Positions 8,062 to 14,744 of a stretch of DNA of 64,000 nt are shown here, in pieces (position 1 is the stretch's first letter; each line of letters opens with the position of its first letter). The notes beneath the pieces are model-generated. The model saw only the letters and a list, made by a program, of their open reading frames with translations, was not told the DNA's origin and did not search any database. This stretch comes from Gemmiger formicilis (lineage in GTDB: Bacteria; Bacillota; Clostridia; Oscillospirales; Ruminococcaceae): positions 1 to 64,000 of the forward strand of contig NZ_JANGCG010000009.1 of assembly GCF_024462815.1 (NCBI RefSeq). The letters are read 5' to 3'. Position numbers and translations under genes: made by a program.

Positions 8062-8466
8062 ATGCCCAACCTAGCTCTGCTTGCCTTGGAAGCCCGCGAC
8101 GGCACCGTTGTTCTTACCAGTATTACGCTGGTTTTCGCGATGCTGGTGGCCCTGTGCCTCATTATCACGCTGGAAGGCAAGATTTTCGACGCTCTCAACA
8201 ATAAGAAAAACAATAAGCCTGCAGCACCCAAGGCCCCGGCTGCCAAGGCAGCTCCTGCCGCAAAGCCCGCCGCCCCGGTGGCCAAGGCTGACAACGGCGC
8301 TATCCCCGGTGAGATTATCGCCGCAATCTCCGCTGCTGTGGCCGAGGTAATGGGCAGCAATGCCGTCATCCGCGGCATCAAGCGCATCACCAAGCCCGCT
8401 GCCGGTTCCCGCCGCGGTGCCTGGGGTGAAGCAGGCGTGCGTGAACACACCACGCCCTTTATGTAA
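8062..8466 (+). CDS. oadG: Small (gamma/delta) subunit of a Na+-pumping decarboxylase
   Basis: A 134-residue membrane-anchored subunit of the oxaloacetate / glutaconyl-CoA / methylmalonyl-CoA decarboxylase family. One N-terminal transmembrane helix (about 17-38) is followed by an Ala-Pro-Lys-rich linker (about 50-80) and a C-terminal end containing RRGAWGEAGVREHTTPF, the W-x-x-A-G pattern typical of MmdD/GcdD-type subunits. It holds the complex together and contacts the carboxyltransferase and beta subunits. It lies 12 bp upstream of oadB and has a strong AAGGAGG site. The carboxyltransferase and biotin carrier are absent from the window, so the substrate cannot be named. Confidence 0.82.
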   Translation: MPNLALLALEARDGTVVLTSITLVFAMLVALCLIITLEGKIFDALNNKKNNKPAAPKAPAAKAAPAAKPAAPVAKADNGAIPGEIIAAISAAVAEVMGSNAVIRGIKRITKPAAGSRRGAWGEAGVREHTTPFM

Positions 8467-8478
8467 GGAGGTACGGCA

Positions 8479-9669
8479 ATGGGTGCTATTTTTACCAATA
8501 TTGCGGAAATCTTCGCCAAGTCCGGCTGGGCGCAGATTTTCTTTGCAGAGGGCGGCTGGAAGTACGCCGTCATGATTGCAGTGGCCTGCGTGCTGCTGTA
8601 TCTGGCCATTGTCAAGCAGTTTGAGCCTCTGCTGCTGCTGCCCATCGGCTTCGGTATGCTGATGACCAACCTGCCGCTGGATGGCATCTTCCATATGAAC
8701 ATCTTCATCAACGAGACGAACCACATCGACTGGGCGCTGCTCGGCTCCTCCGGCGGTATGGTCGACTACATCTATCTGGGCGTTAAGCTCGGCATCTATC
8801 CGCCGCTGATTTTCCTCGGCATCGGTACCATGACCGACTTTGAGCCGCTGATTGCCCGCCCGTCCAGCCTGCTGCTGGGCGCTGCCGCACAGCTGGGTAT
8901 CTTCTTCACCTTTGTCGGCGCTAAGATTCTGGGCTTCACCAACCAGGAGGCCGGCGCTATCGGCATCATCGGCGGTGCGGATGGCCCGACCGCTATCTAC
9001 GTTACCACCAAACTGGCCCCGCATCTGCTGGGCTCCATCGCGGTTGCCGCGTACTGCTATATGGCGCTGGTGCCTGTTATCCAGCCGCCTATCATGAAGG
9101 CCCTGACCACCGAGAAGGAGCGCCAGATCGTTATGACTGCGCCCCGCCGTGTCTCCAAGACCGAGAAGATTCTGTTCCCTATCATCGTCACCATCATTGT
9201 TGCCCTGACCCTGCCTGATGCCGCCATTCTGGTCGGCTGCCTGATGATGGGCAACCTGATGAAGGAGTCCGGCGTTGTCGAGCGTATCACCAAGACCGCC
9301 GGCAATGAGCTGATGAACATCATCACCATCTTCCTCGGCTTCTCTGTTGGCTGCACCACCAACGCCGCCACCTTCCTGAACATCCAGACCGTTGAGATTA
9401 TCGTTCTGGGCATCGTTGCCTTCGGTGTCGGCACCGCTGGCGGCGTTATCCTGGGCAAGATTATGTGCGTTGTCACCCACGGCAAGATCAACCCGCTGAT
9501 TGGTTCCGCCGGTGTTTCCGCTGTGCCTATGGCCGCCCGCGTTTCCCAGAAGGTCGGCCAGGAGTACAACCCCCGCAACTATCTGCTCATGCACGCCATG
9601 GGCCCCAACGTTGCCGGTGTTATCGGCTCCGCAGTTGCTGCCGGTATCCTGATCAATATGTTCGGCTAA
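8479..9669 (+). CDS. oadB: Beta subunit of Na+-pumping decarboxylase
   Basis: A 396-residue integral membrane protein that decarboxylates carboxybiotin and exports Na+. It has about nine or more hydrophobic segments and the strongly conserved [14 protein letters not shown] motif (about 167-180), plus [12 protein letters not shown] and the C-terminal [19 protein letters not shown]. Length and motifs match OadB/GcdB/MmdB. It is translated from AAGGAGG directly after oadG and the transcript ends at a strong hairpin. It works with a cytoplasmic carboxyltransferase that must be encoded elsewhere. Confidence 0.95.
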   Translation: MGAIFTNIAEIFAKSGWAQIFFAEGGWKYAVMIAVACVLLYLAIVKQFEPLLLLPIGFGMLMTNLPLDGIFHMNIFINETNHIDWALLGSSGGMVDYIYLGVKLGIYPPLIFLGIGTMTDFEPLIARPSSLLLGAAAQLGIFFTFVGAKILGFTNQEAGAIGIIGGADGPTAIYVTTKLAPHLLGSIAVAAYCYMALVPVIQPPIMKALTTEKERQIVMTAPRRVSKTEKILFPIIVTIIVALTLPDAAILVGCLMMGNLMKESGVVERITKTAGNELMNIITIFLGFSVGCTTNAATFLNIQTVEIIVLGIVAFGVGTAGGVILGKIMCVVTHGKINPLIGSAGVSAVPMAARVSQKVGQEYNPRNYLLMHAMGPNVAGVIGSAVAAGILINMFG

Positions 9670-9688
9670 TCGGCTGAAAATACTATAA

Positions 9689-9728
9689 CGCCCCCGCATG
9701 GCTTCCTGCCACGCGGGGGCGCTTTTTT
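9689..9728 (+). terminator. Terminator after oadB
   Basis: Stem CGCCCCCGC (9689-9697) with GCGGGGGCG (9713-9721), extended inward by TGGC/GCCA, then six T. Confidence 0.92.
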
Positions 9729-9739
9729 GGCTTTTGTTT

Positions 9740-9915
9740 CTGTGAGGGGGCTTGCCCCCGCGGGGCGTCGGGGACGCCGCCCCCTACGGTACCGGGAACG
9801 GCATATGCCCGCAAACGGCGGCGGGGTGGGGGCACCCCGCCCTACGGATTGCCCATCAACGGTTACCCTGTAGGGGCCGGGTATGCCCGGCCCGGTGGTT
9901 TCCCGCAACTGTCCT
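9740..9915. repeat. Tandem cluster of GC-rich palindromic repeats
   Basis: Non-coding. Units visible: CTTGCCCCCGCGGGGCGTCG (9750-9769), GGGGTGGGGGCACCCCGCCC (9824-9843) followed by CTACGGATTGCCCATCAACG, and TGTAGGGGCCGGGTATGCCC (9869-9888). The second unit recurs almost letter for letter at 53053-53094 and inverted at 51341-51361. Confidence 0.75.
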
Positions 9916-9922
9916 TTCCCGG

Positions 9923-10984
9923 TTATTCCACCGCAAAGCGTTCGCCGTCAATCTCGACATAGGCAATGGCGGCGGGGTCAATCAAATCGTAGCTGTCTAC
10001 CCGCAGCGTCATCAGGCCGGAGCTGCTGCTCTCGCGGCCATAGTAGCCCCCCTTGTAAAACTTCCCGTTCCAGCCGTAGGTCAACTCGGTGCCGTCGGCG
10101 CGGAACAGCTTCACGCGGGACTGCACATCGTATCGCGAGGTCCCGCCCAGCGGCAGACTGCCGTGGTTCATGCCACGGACGCTGACCGCCAGCGGTTCCA
10201 CGCGGATCTGCTGAATATCAAACGTCGCGTCGGGGTATGCCTTGGCTTCCTCGTCGGTCAGGTCGGCGTGGAACCAGTGGCCGCCCTTCAGCGCAATGGT
10301 TTTGTCCACATCCACCGTCAGCGTCGTGGGGGCGTCGGGCAGCGTGATTTTTACGCTTGCCTTGGCGCTGTAGTTTGTCAGGTCGCCGATATACAGTGTT
10401 CGATTGTTGCTTTTCTCGTGCAAAAGAGGTATATCCACAAAGCAGGATAGCGTGTCGTTCTCGCTTGCTTCATAACGGCCATCCCACGGGCCGACGGCAT
10501 AGCCGCTGATCGGCCCGACATCGGCGTTGCGTGCACCGTAGTCCCACTTTTTTTCGCTGGCGGTTTCGGGCTTGTACAGGGTGAAATTCGCGGTGTCCCA
10601 CACTAAGTCATCGGGTTCCATCCCCTGCGCGTTGTCCACATCGTAGAGTATCCGCAGGGTATACTGCCCGCGCAGCAGCGCCTTCACGCTGACCGTATGC
10701 CCGCTGATTTCGGCGGTCAGCGGCGCATCCAGCACTTCGCCGTACTTCTGCACAAGGGCGTTTGCTTCGTTCGCGGTGCTCATCGGCTGGAAGAAGCCCA
10801 GCACCACGGCCCCCGCCGCCACAAGGCAGAGCGCCGCGGCGGCGATGGCGACCCGCCAGCCGCGCACCACGCGCAACTTGGGGCGGCGTGCCAGCACTTT
10901 TTCACGCAGTGCCGCAGTTTCCTGCGCCGTCAGCGGCTCGGAAAGCGGCGGGTGGTCGTTCATCCAACGTTCCAGTTCGGTCAT
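9923..10984 (-). CDS. Membrane protein, probable anti-sigma factor (DUF4179-like)
   Basis: 353 residues. The first 45 residues are cytoplasmic and polar (MTELERWMNDHPPLSEPLT...), then one transmembrane helix (about 45-66, VAIAAAALCLVAAGAVVLGFF), then a large extracytoplasmic beta-rich domain. This layout and its position directly behind an ECF sigma gene, with only 3 bp between sigma stop and this start, fit an anti-sigma factor of the DUF4179 type. The cytoplasmic part would hold the sigma factor and the outer part would sense the signal. The family call is from layout and context; no enzyme motif is seen. Confidence 0.72.
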   Translation of the reverse strand: MTELERWMNDHPPLSEPLTAQETAALREKVLARRPKLRVVRGWRVAIAAAALCLVAAGAVVLGFFQPMSTANEANALVQKYGEVLDAPLTAEISGHTVSVKALLRGQYTLRILYDVDNAQGMEPDDLVWDTANFTLYKPETASEKKWDYGARNADVGPISGYAVGPWDGRYEASENDTLSCFVDIPLLHEKSNNRTLYIGDLTNYSAKASVKITLPDAPTTLTVDVDKTIALKGGHWFHADLTDEEAKAYPDATFDIQQIRVEPLAVSVRGMNHGSLPLGGTSRYDVQSRVKLFRADGTELTYGWNGKFYKGGYYGRESSSSGLMTLRVDSYDLIDPAAIAYVEIDGERFAVE

Positions 10985-10987
10985 AGG

Positions 10988-11476
10988 TCAAACCTCCTTC
11001 AATAGCTTTTGCAGGGCCAGCCGCGCCCGGTGCAGCCGGGTGCGCACGGTGGCGGCGGGCATATCGAACGCGGCCCCCAGCTGGGCGGCGGTCTCGCCGT
11101 ACAGGTACCGGCGCAGGAAAAGCTCCCCATCCGGCGGCGGCAGAGCCATAATCTGCGCTATCAGCTCCCGGCTTTCCAGCGTGCTTTCCAGCGCCACGGC
11201 CAGTTCGGCATCGTCCCGGTCGTCCAGCGGCAGTGTCTCGCCGCGGCGCAGCAGGGCGCGGTAGCGGTCAATGGCGCACTGCCGTGCAGTCAGCACCACC
11301 AGCCGCCGCCGGTGCGCGGGGCCTGCGGGCAGTCCGGCGCCGCGCCATAGCTTGTAAAAGGTGTCTGCCTCGGCTTCCTCGGCGTCCTGCGGGTGGCCGG
11401 GCAGAATGGCCCGGCATACGGCCCGCACCGCGCCGCCGTATTCCTGCAGCAGCTTGTCCAGCTCATGCTCTGTCAT
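10988..11476 (-). CDS. ECF-type RNA polymerase sigma factor
   Basis: 162-residue sigma-70 family protein with region 2 (CRAILPGHPQDAEEAEADTFYKLW, in part) and region 4 helix-turn-helix (LGAAFDMPAATVRTRLHRAR) and nothing between, the ECF pattern. It starts at 11476 with AAAGGGGG upstream, is preceded by a sigma-W-like promoter that suggests autoregulation, and is followed by its probable membrane anti-sigma factor. Its regulon is not visible here. Confidence 0.92.
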   Translation of the reverse strand: MTEHELDKLLQEYGGAVRAVCRAILPGHPQDAEEAEADTFYKLWRGAGLPAGPAHRRRLVVLTARQCAIDRYRALLRRGETLPLDDRDDAELAVALESTLESRELIAQIMALPPPDGELFLRRYLYGETAAQLGAAFDMPAATVRTRLHRARLALQKLLKEV

Positions 11477-11503
11477 AGGCGTTGCCCCCTTTCACTAAGA
11501 TTA

Positions 11504-11530
11504 TACGATAAAAACAGGGCAAGCGTTTCA
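11504..11530 (-). promoter_or_regulatory. ECF-type autoregulated promoter
   Basis: Minus strand reads TGAAAC (11525-11530), 17 bp, CGTA (11504-11507), close to the B. subtilis sigma-W/ECF consensus TGAAAC-N16-CGTA. It overlaps a TATAAT, so a sigma-A promoter may also operate. It lies 27 bp ahead of the sigma gene. Confidence 0.7.
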
Positions 11531-11535
11531 AAAAT

Positions 11536-11564
11536 TTGCGAAAAATCGCAGACTGTGCTATAAT
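11536..11564 (+). promoter_or_regulatory. Promoter of rnz operon
   Basis: TTGCGA (11536-11541), 17 bp, TATAAT (11559-11564), with an extended TG at 11556-11557. Confidence 0.75.
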
Positions 11565-11604
11565 ACGCATAATAATGGGAGAGTGTTGAAAAGAGGTGAA
11601 CAGC

Positions 11605-12495
11605 TTGCTGAAAGTGACGCTTTTGGGCACAGGGGGCACACAGCCCCTGCCGGAGCGCGCGCTGGCCGCAGCCGCTGTGACGGTGGGCGGGCGCAGCGTG
11701 CTGCTGGACTGCGGCGAGGGCACACAGGTTGGCCTGCGGCGGTACGGCGTGAGCGCGTACCGGCTTTCGGCTGTGCTGCTGACCCACTACCACGGCGACC
11801 ATATTCTGGGTCTGCCGGGGCTTTTGCAGACACTGGGCAGCCTGAACCGCACCGAGCCGCTGACGATTTACGGCCCCCGCGGCATAGAGCCGGTGGCGCA
11901 GGCTGTCATGGCGCTGGCCGGGGCGCAGCCATACCCGGTGCGCTGGCAGGCGATAGACGGCACTTTTGCCGTGGATACGCTGAAAATCACGCCTGTCCCA
12001 TTGAAACACCGCGTGCCATGCCAGGGCTATGTGCTGGATCTGCCCCGCGCAGGGAAATTCGATGCGGCGCGGGCAAAAGCGGCGGGCATCCCGCTGGAAT
12101 ACTGGTCCGTGCTGCAAAGGGGCGAGAGCATCGGCGGGTTTGCGCCCGAGCAGGTGCTGGGTGCGCCGCGCCGCGGCCTGAAGGTGGTCTACGCCACCGA
12201 CACCCGCCCCTGCCCGGCGCTGCAGGCCGCCGCCGAAAGCGCTGACCTACTCTGCATGGACGCCACCTACGCCGAGGATGTGGATTTGCCCAAGGCAAAG
12301 CTCTACGGCCATTCCACCTGCCGCGAGGTGGGGGCGCTGGCTGCGGCCGCCCATGTGCGCCGCCTGTGGCTGACCCATTATAGCGCCGCTGTGACCGACA
12401 CCGCGCCGGGGTTGGACGCGGCCCGCGCCGCCTGCCCCCATGCCGTGGCCGGTTACGATGGCCTGACCGAGGAACTGGAATTTGACAAGGTATGA
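11605..12495 (+). CDS. rnz: Ribonuclease Z
   Basis: Zinc endonuclease that trims tRNA 3' trailers, 296 residues, metallo-beta-lactamase fold. The metal motif HYHGDHILGLPG (about 61-72), the start VTLLGTGGTQPLPER, the later DATYAED, and the HSTCREVGALAAAA and LTHYS segments match RNase Z. TTG at 11605 is preferred as start because the GTG at 11596 lies inside the AGAGGTG ribosome site. The 3' end overlaps the next gene by 4 bp. Confidence 0.92.
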   Translation: MLKVTLLGTGGTQPLPERALAAAAVTVGGRSVLLDCGEGTQVGLRRYGVSAYRLSAVLLTHYHGDHILGLPGLLQTLGSLNRTEPLTIYGPRGIEPVAQAVMALAGAQPYPVRWQAIDGTFAVDTLKITPVPLKHRVPCQGYVLDLPRAGKFDAARAKAAGIPLEYWSVLQRGESIGGFAPEQVLGAPRRGLKVVYATDTRPCPALQAAAESADLLCMDATYAEDVDLPKAKLYGHSTCREVGALAAAAHVRRLWLTHYSAAVTDTAPGLDAARAACPHAVAGYDGLTEELEFDKV

Positions 12496-12824
12496 CGGAT
12501 AAAAAGAAAAATCTATTGTTTATCGCGGTGATTCTGGCCGTGGCCGCGGTGCTTTGGCTGGCCACGCGCACCGGCGGCACCGGGCACACCGCCGTGCTGC
12601 GCTACGGCGACCAGCAGGTGGAGCAGCGCATCGACCTGCGCCGCAACGCCGACTACGATGTGGATACCGGGCTGTACACCATCCATCTGCACGTGGAAAA
12701 CGGCGGCATTGCCTTTGTGGACAGCCCATGCCCCGACCACACCTGTGAGCGCTTCGGCGTGCTGAAAAACGAGGGCGACTGGGCCGCCTGTATGCCCGCC
12801 CAAGCCAGCCTGACCGTAGAATAA
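12492..12824 (+). CDS. NusG domain II-containing small membrane-anchored protein
   Basis: 110 residues: one N-terminal transmembrane helix (about 8-25), then a small beta domain ending in SPCPDHTCERFGVL, the cysteine-containing pattern of NusG-II (KOW-related) proteins common in Clostridia, often found near rnx or thiamine genes. The function is unknown; the outer domain has two cysteines that might bind a ligand or form a disulfide. It is translationally coupled to rnz (ATGA-type overlap). Its stop codon is the first triplet of the AT-rich repeat element that follows. Confidence 0.8.
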   Translation: MTDKKKNLLFIAVILAVAAVLWLATRTGGTGHTAVLRYGDQQVEQRIDLRRNADYDVDTGLYTIHLHVENGGIAFVDSPCPDHTCERFGVLKNEGDWAACMPAQASLTVE

Positions 12825-12934
12825 ATAAAAAATAAGAAATAATAAATAATAAATATGCGCCAGTTTTTTTGTTTTCGACCGCAGGGAGAAAACACCACCA
12901 AATTTATTATTTATTATTTATTCTCTATTATTTA
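12822..12934. repeat. MITE-like element, copy 1 (AT-rich terminal inverted repeats)
   Basis: A 113-bp element. Left arm 12822-12854 and right arm 12902-12934 are about 33-bp imperfect inverted repeats built of AATAATAAAT units. The core carries TTTTTGTTTTCGACCGCAGG and GAGAAAACACCACCAAAT. The left end starts at the stop codon of the upstream gene, and the right end abuts the AAAAAAGGAG ribosome site of the next gene. Related copies occur at 22388, 31031, 54764, 58673 and 59754. Confidence 0.85.
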
Positions 12935-12948
12935 AAAAAGGAGTCCCC

Positions 12949-13449
12949 ATGAACCCGACATTCAAGCAAGTGACCAAAACCCGCTATGTGCAGCTTGTAG
13001 CAGAGCTGGCGCAGGAAATTTTTGTCCAGCATTACACCAAGCTGACCCCGAAGGTGGCCGCCGCACTGGCCGACAAGTACCAGAGCGATATTCTGACCGA
13101 TGATGAAATCCACAGCGGCGTCATCAACTACTTTTTGATCTACCTCGGCACCGAGCCGGTGGGCTATTTTGCGCTGGACCTGGGCCCCGCGGGCGCTATG
13201 TGCCTGAGCCGCCTTTTCCTCAAGGAGAAGGCACGCGGGCAGGGCATCGGACGCAGTATCGTGGCCTACGCCCAGAAGCTGGCCGAGGGTGATGGCCGCA
13301 GCCGCTTGTATATGCGCATCTGGGCCCGCGACCTAAAGGCCGAGGGCTTTGCCAAAAAGTGCCGCTTCCGCAAGGCCGAAACCGCCCCGATGGAGGTCCT
13401 GCCCGGCACCACACTGGACATTACCACGTGGGAGAAGCTGTGGCGGTAA
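12949..13449 (+). CDS. GNAT-family N-acetyltransferase
   Basis: 166-residue acetyl-CoA-dependent acetyltransferase. The acetyl-CoA loop is visible as RLFLKEKARGQGIGRSIVAYA (motif A, RGQGIGR), preceded by the beta strand GYFALDLGPAG and followed by the YMRIWARDLKAEGFAKKCRFRKA end of the fold. The substrate (small molecule or protein N-terminus) cannot be told. AAAAGGAG sits 7 nt before the ATG, right at the border of the upstream repeat element. Confidence 0.85.
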   Translation: MNPTFKQVTKTRYVQLVAELAQEIFVQHYTKLTPKVAAALADKYQSDILTDDEIHSGVINYFLIYLGTEPVGYFALDLGPAGAMCLSRLFLKEKARGQGIGRSIVAYAQKLAEGDGRSRLYMRIWARDLKAEGFAKKCRFRKAETAPMEVLPGTTLDITTWEKLWR

Positions 13450-13483
13450 ATACGCTGCAGGGCGGCTTCTGTTCACCATCGGC

Positions 13484-13556
13484 TTTGTAGGGAGGGGTCT
13501 TGACCCCTCCGCGTCCGCGGGAAGCTGTCACCGAAGGTGATTGATTAGGGCCAACC
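13484..13556. repeat. Interspersed repeat before sbcD
   Basis: Contains TGTAGGGAGGGGTCTTGACC (13486-13505), related to 5701-5720, and GAAGCTGTCACCGAAGGTGA, related to 2826-2849. Non-coding. Confidence 0.65.
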
Positions 13557-13610
13557 TTGCGTGGTAGACCGTTTCCGCGCAACCGCAACCATACAATCTG
13601 GAGATACAAC

Positions 13611-14744
13611 ATGAAATTTCTGCACTTGGCTGACCTGCACCTTGGCAAACGGGTCAACGGGTTTGATATGCTGGAGGATCAGCGGTTTATTCTTGAACAA
13701 ATCCTTAGCCTATGTGAAAAACACGGCGTAGAAGCCGTCCTTCTGGCCGGTGACATCTATGATACCCCGGTGCCGCCCGCCGCGGCCTGCACGCTGCTGG
13801 ACTGGTTTCTGACCCAGCTCTCCGCGCGCAAAATCCCGGTGCTGGCGGTGTCCGGCAACCATGACAGCGCCGAGCGCCTCGACTTTGCCAGCGGCCTGCT
13901 GGCCGGGCAGGGTGTACACATTGCCGGGCGTTTCACCGGCTGCCCGCGTCAGGTGGTGCTGTATGACCGGTTCGGCCCGGTCGAGTTCACGCTGCTGCCC
14001 TTTGTGCGGGCCGCCACGGTGCGCCACTATCTGCCGGAGGCCGAAATCACCGACTACGATTCCGCTGTCGGCGCGGCGCTGGCCGTCTGTGAGCCCGCCG
14101 CCCCGCGCCGCGTGCTGGTGGCCCACCAGATGGTGGTTTCCGGCGTGTGCCCGCCCCAACTGGCGGGCAGCGAGACCGCACCCCTGACGGTCGGCACGGT
14201 GGATTCTGTCGATGCTTCGCGGTTTGCGGGCTTCTGCTATGCGGCGCTGGGGCACATCCACCGCGCCCAGCGCGTCGGCATTGACGCGGTGCGTTACGCG
14301 GGTGCGCCGCTGTGTTACCATCTGGACGAGTGCGGGCTGCAAAAATCCGTCACCCTTGTGCGCCTTGGCAAGCGCGGTGTGGAGAAAATCGACCAACTGC
14401 CGCTGACGCCGCGCCGCGCTATGCGCCACCTGACCGGCCCGCTGGCCAAGCTGGTGGAGCACCCCACCGACACCGAGGATTACATCTGGGCCACCCTGAC
14501 CGACCCCACGCCGCTGCCTGACGCGATGGCGCAGCTGCGTGCCGCCTACCCCAACGCCATGCGGCTGGACTACCAGCCCCGCGGCGCGGCGGCCCTGCCT
14601 GCCGAGATGACCCAGGCCGTGAAGGGCAAGCCCTTTGCCGAGCTGTTCCAGGACTTTTTCACCAAGATGAACGGCCGGCCGCTGACCACCGAGGAAGTGC
14701 TGGCTGTGAAAAAATTGCGCGAGGAGGCGTCGAAAACAGAATGA
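13611..14744 (+). CDS. sbcD: Exonuclease SbcCD, nuclease subunit D
   Basis: Mre11-type Mn2+ phosphoesterase that cleaves DNA hairpins and ends, 377 residues. All five phosphoesterase motifs are visible: LADLHLGK (about 6-13), LAGDIYD, SGNHDSAERL, VAHQMVV and LGHIHRAQ. The start at 13611 has GGAGA 6 nt upstream; earlier in-frame codons have no site. It overlaps sbcC by 4 bp (ATGA). The complex handles palindromes and hairpins, notable in a genome this rich in inverted repeats, though that link is inference. Confidence 0.95.
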   Translation: MKFLHLADLHLGKRVNGFDMLEDQRFILEQILSLCEKHGVEAVLLAGDIYDTPVPPAAACTLLDWFLTQLSARKIPVLAVSGNHDSAERLDFASGLLAGQGVHIAGRFTGCPRQVVLYDRFGPVEFTLLPFVRAATVRHYLPEAEITDYDSAVGAALAVCEPAAPRRVLVAHQMVVSGVCPPQLAGSETAPLTVGTVDSVDASRFAGFCYAALGHIHRAQRVGIDAVRYAGAPLCYHLDECGLQKSVTLVRLGKRGVEKIDQLPLTPRRAMRHLTGPLAKLVEHPTDTEDYIWATLTDPTPLPDAMAQLRAAYPNAMRLDYQPRGAAALPAEMTQAVKGKPFAELFQDFFTKMNGRPLTTEEVLAVKKLREEASKTE

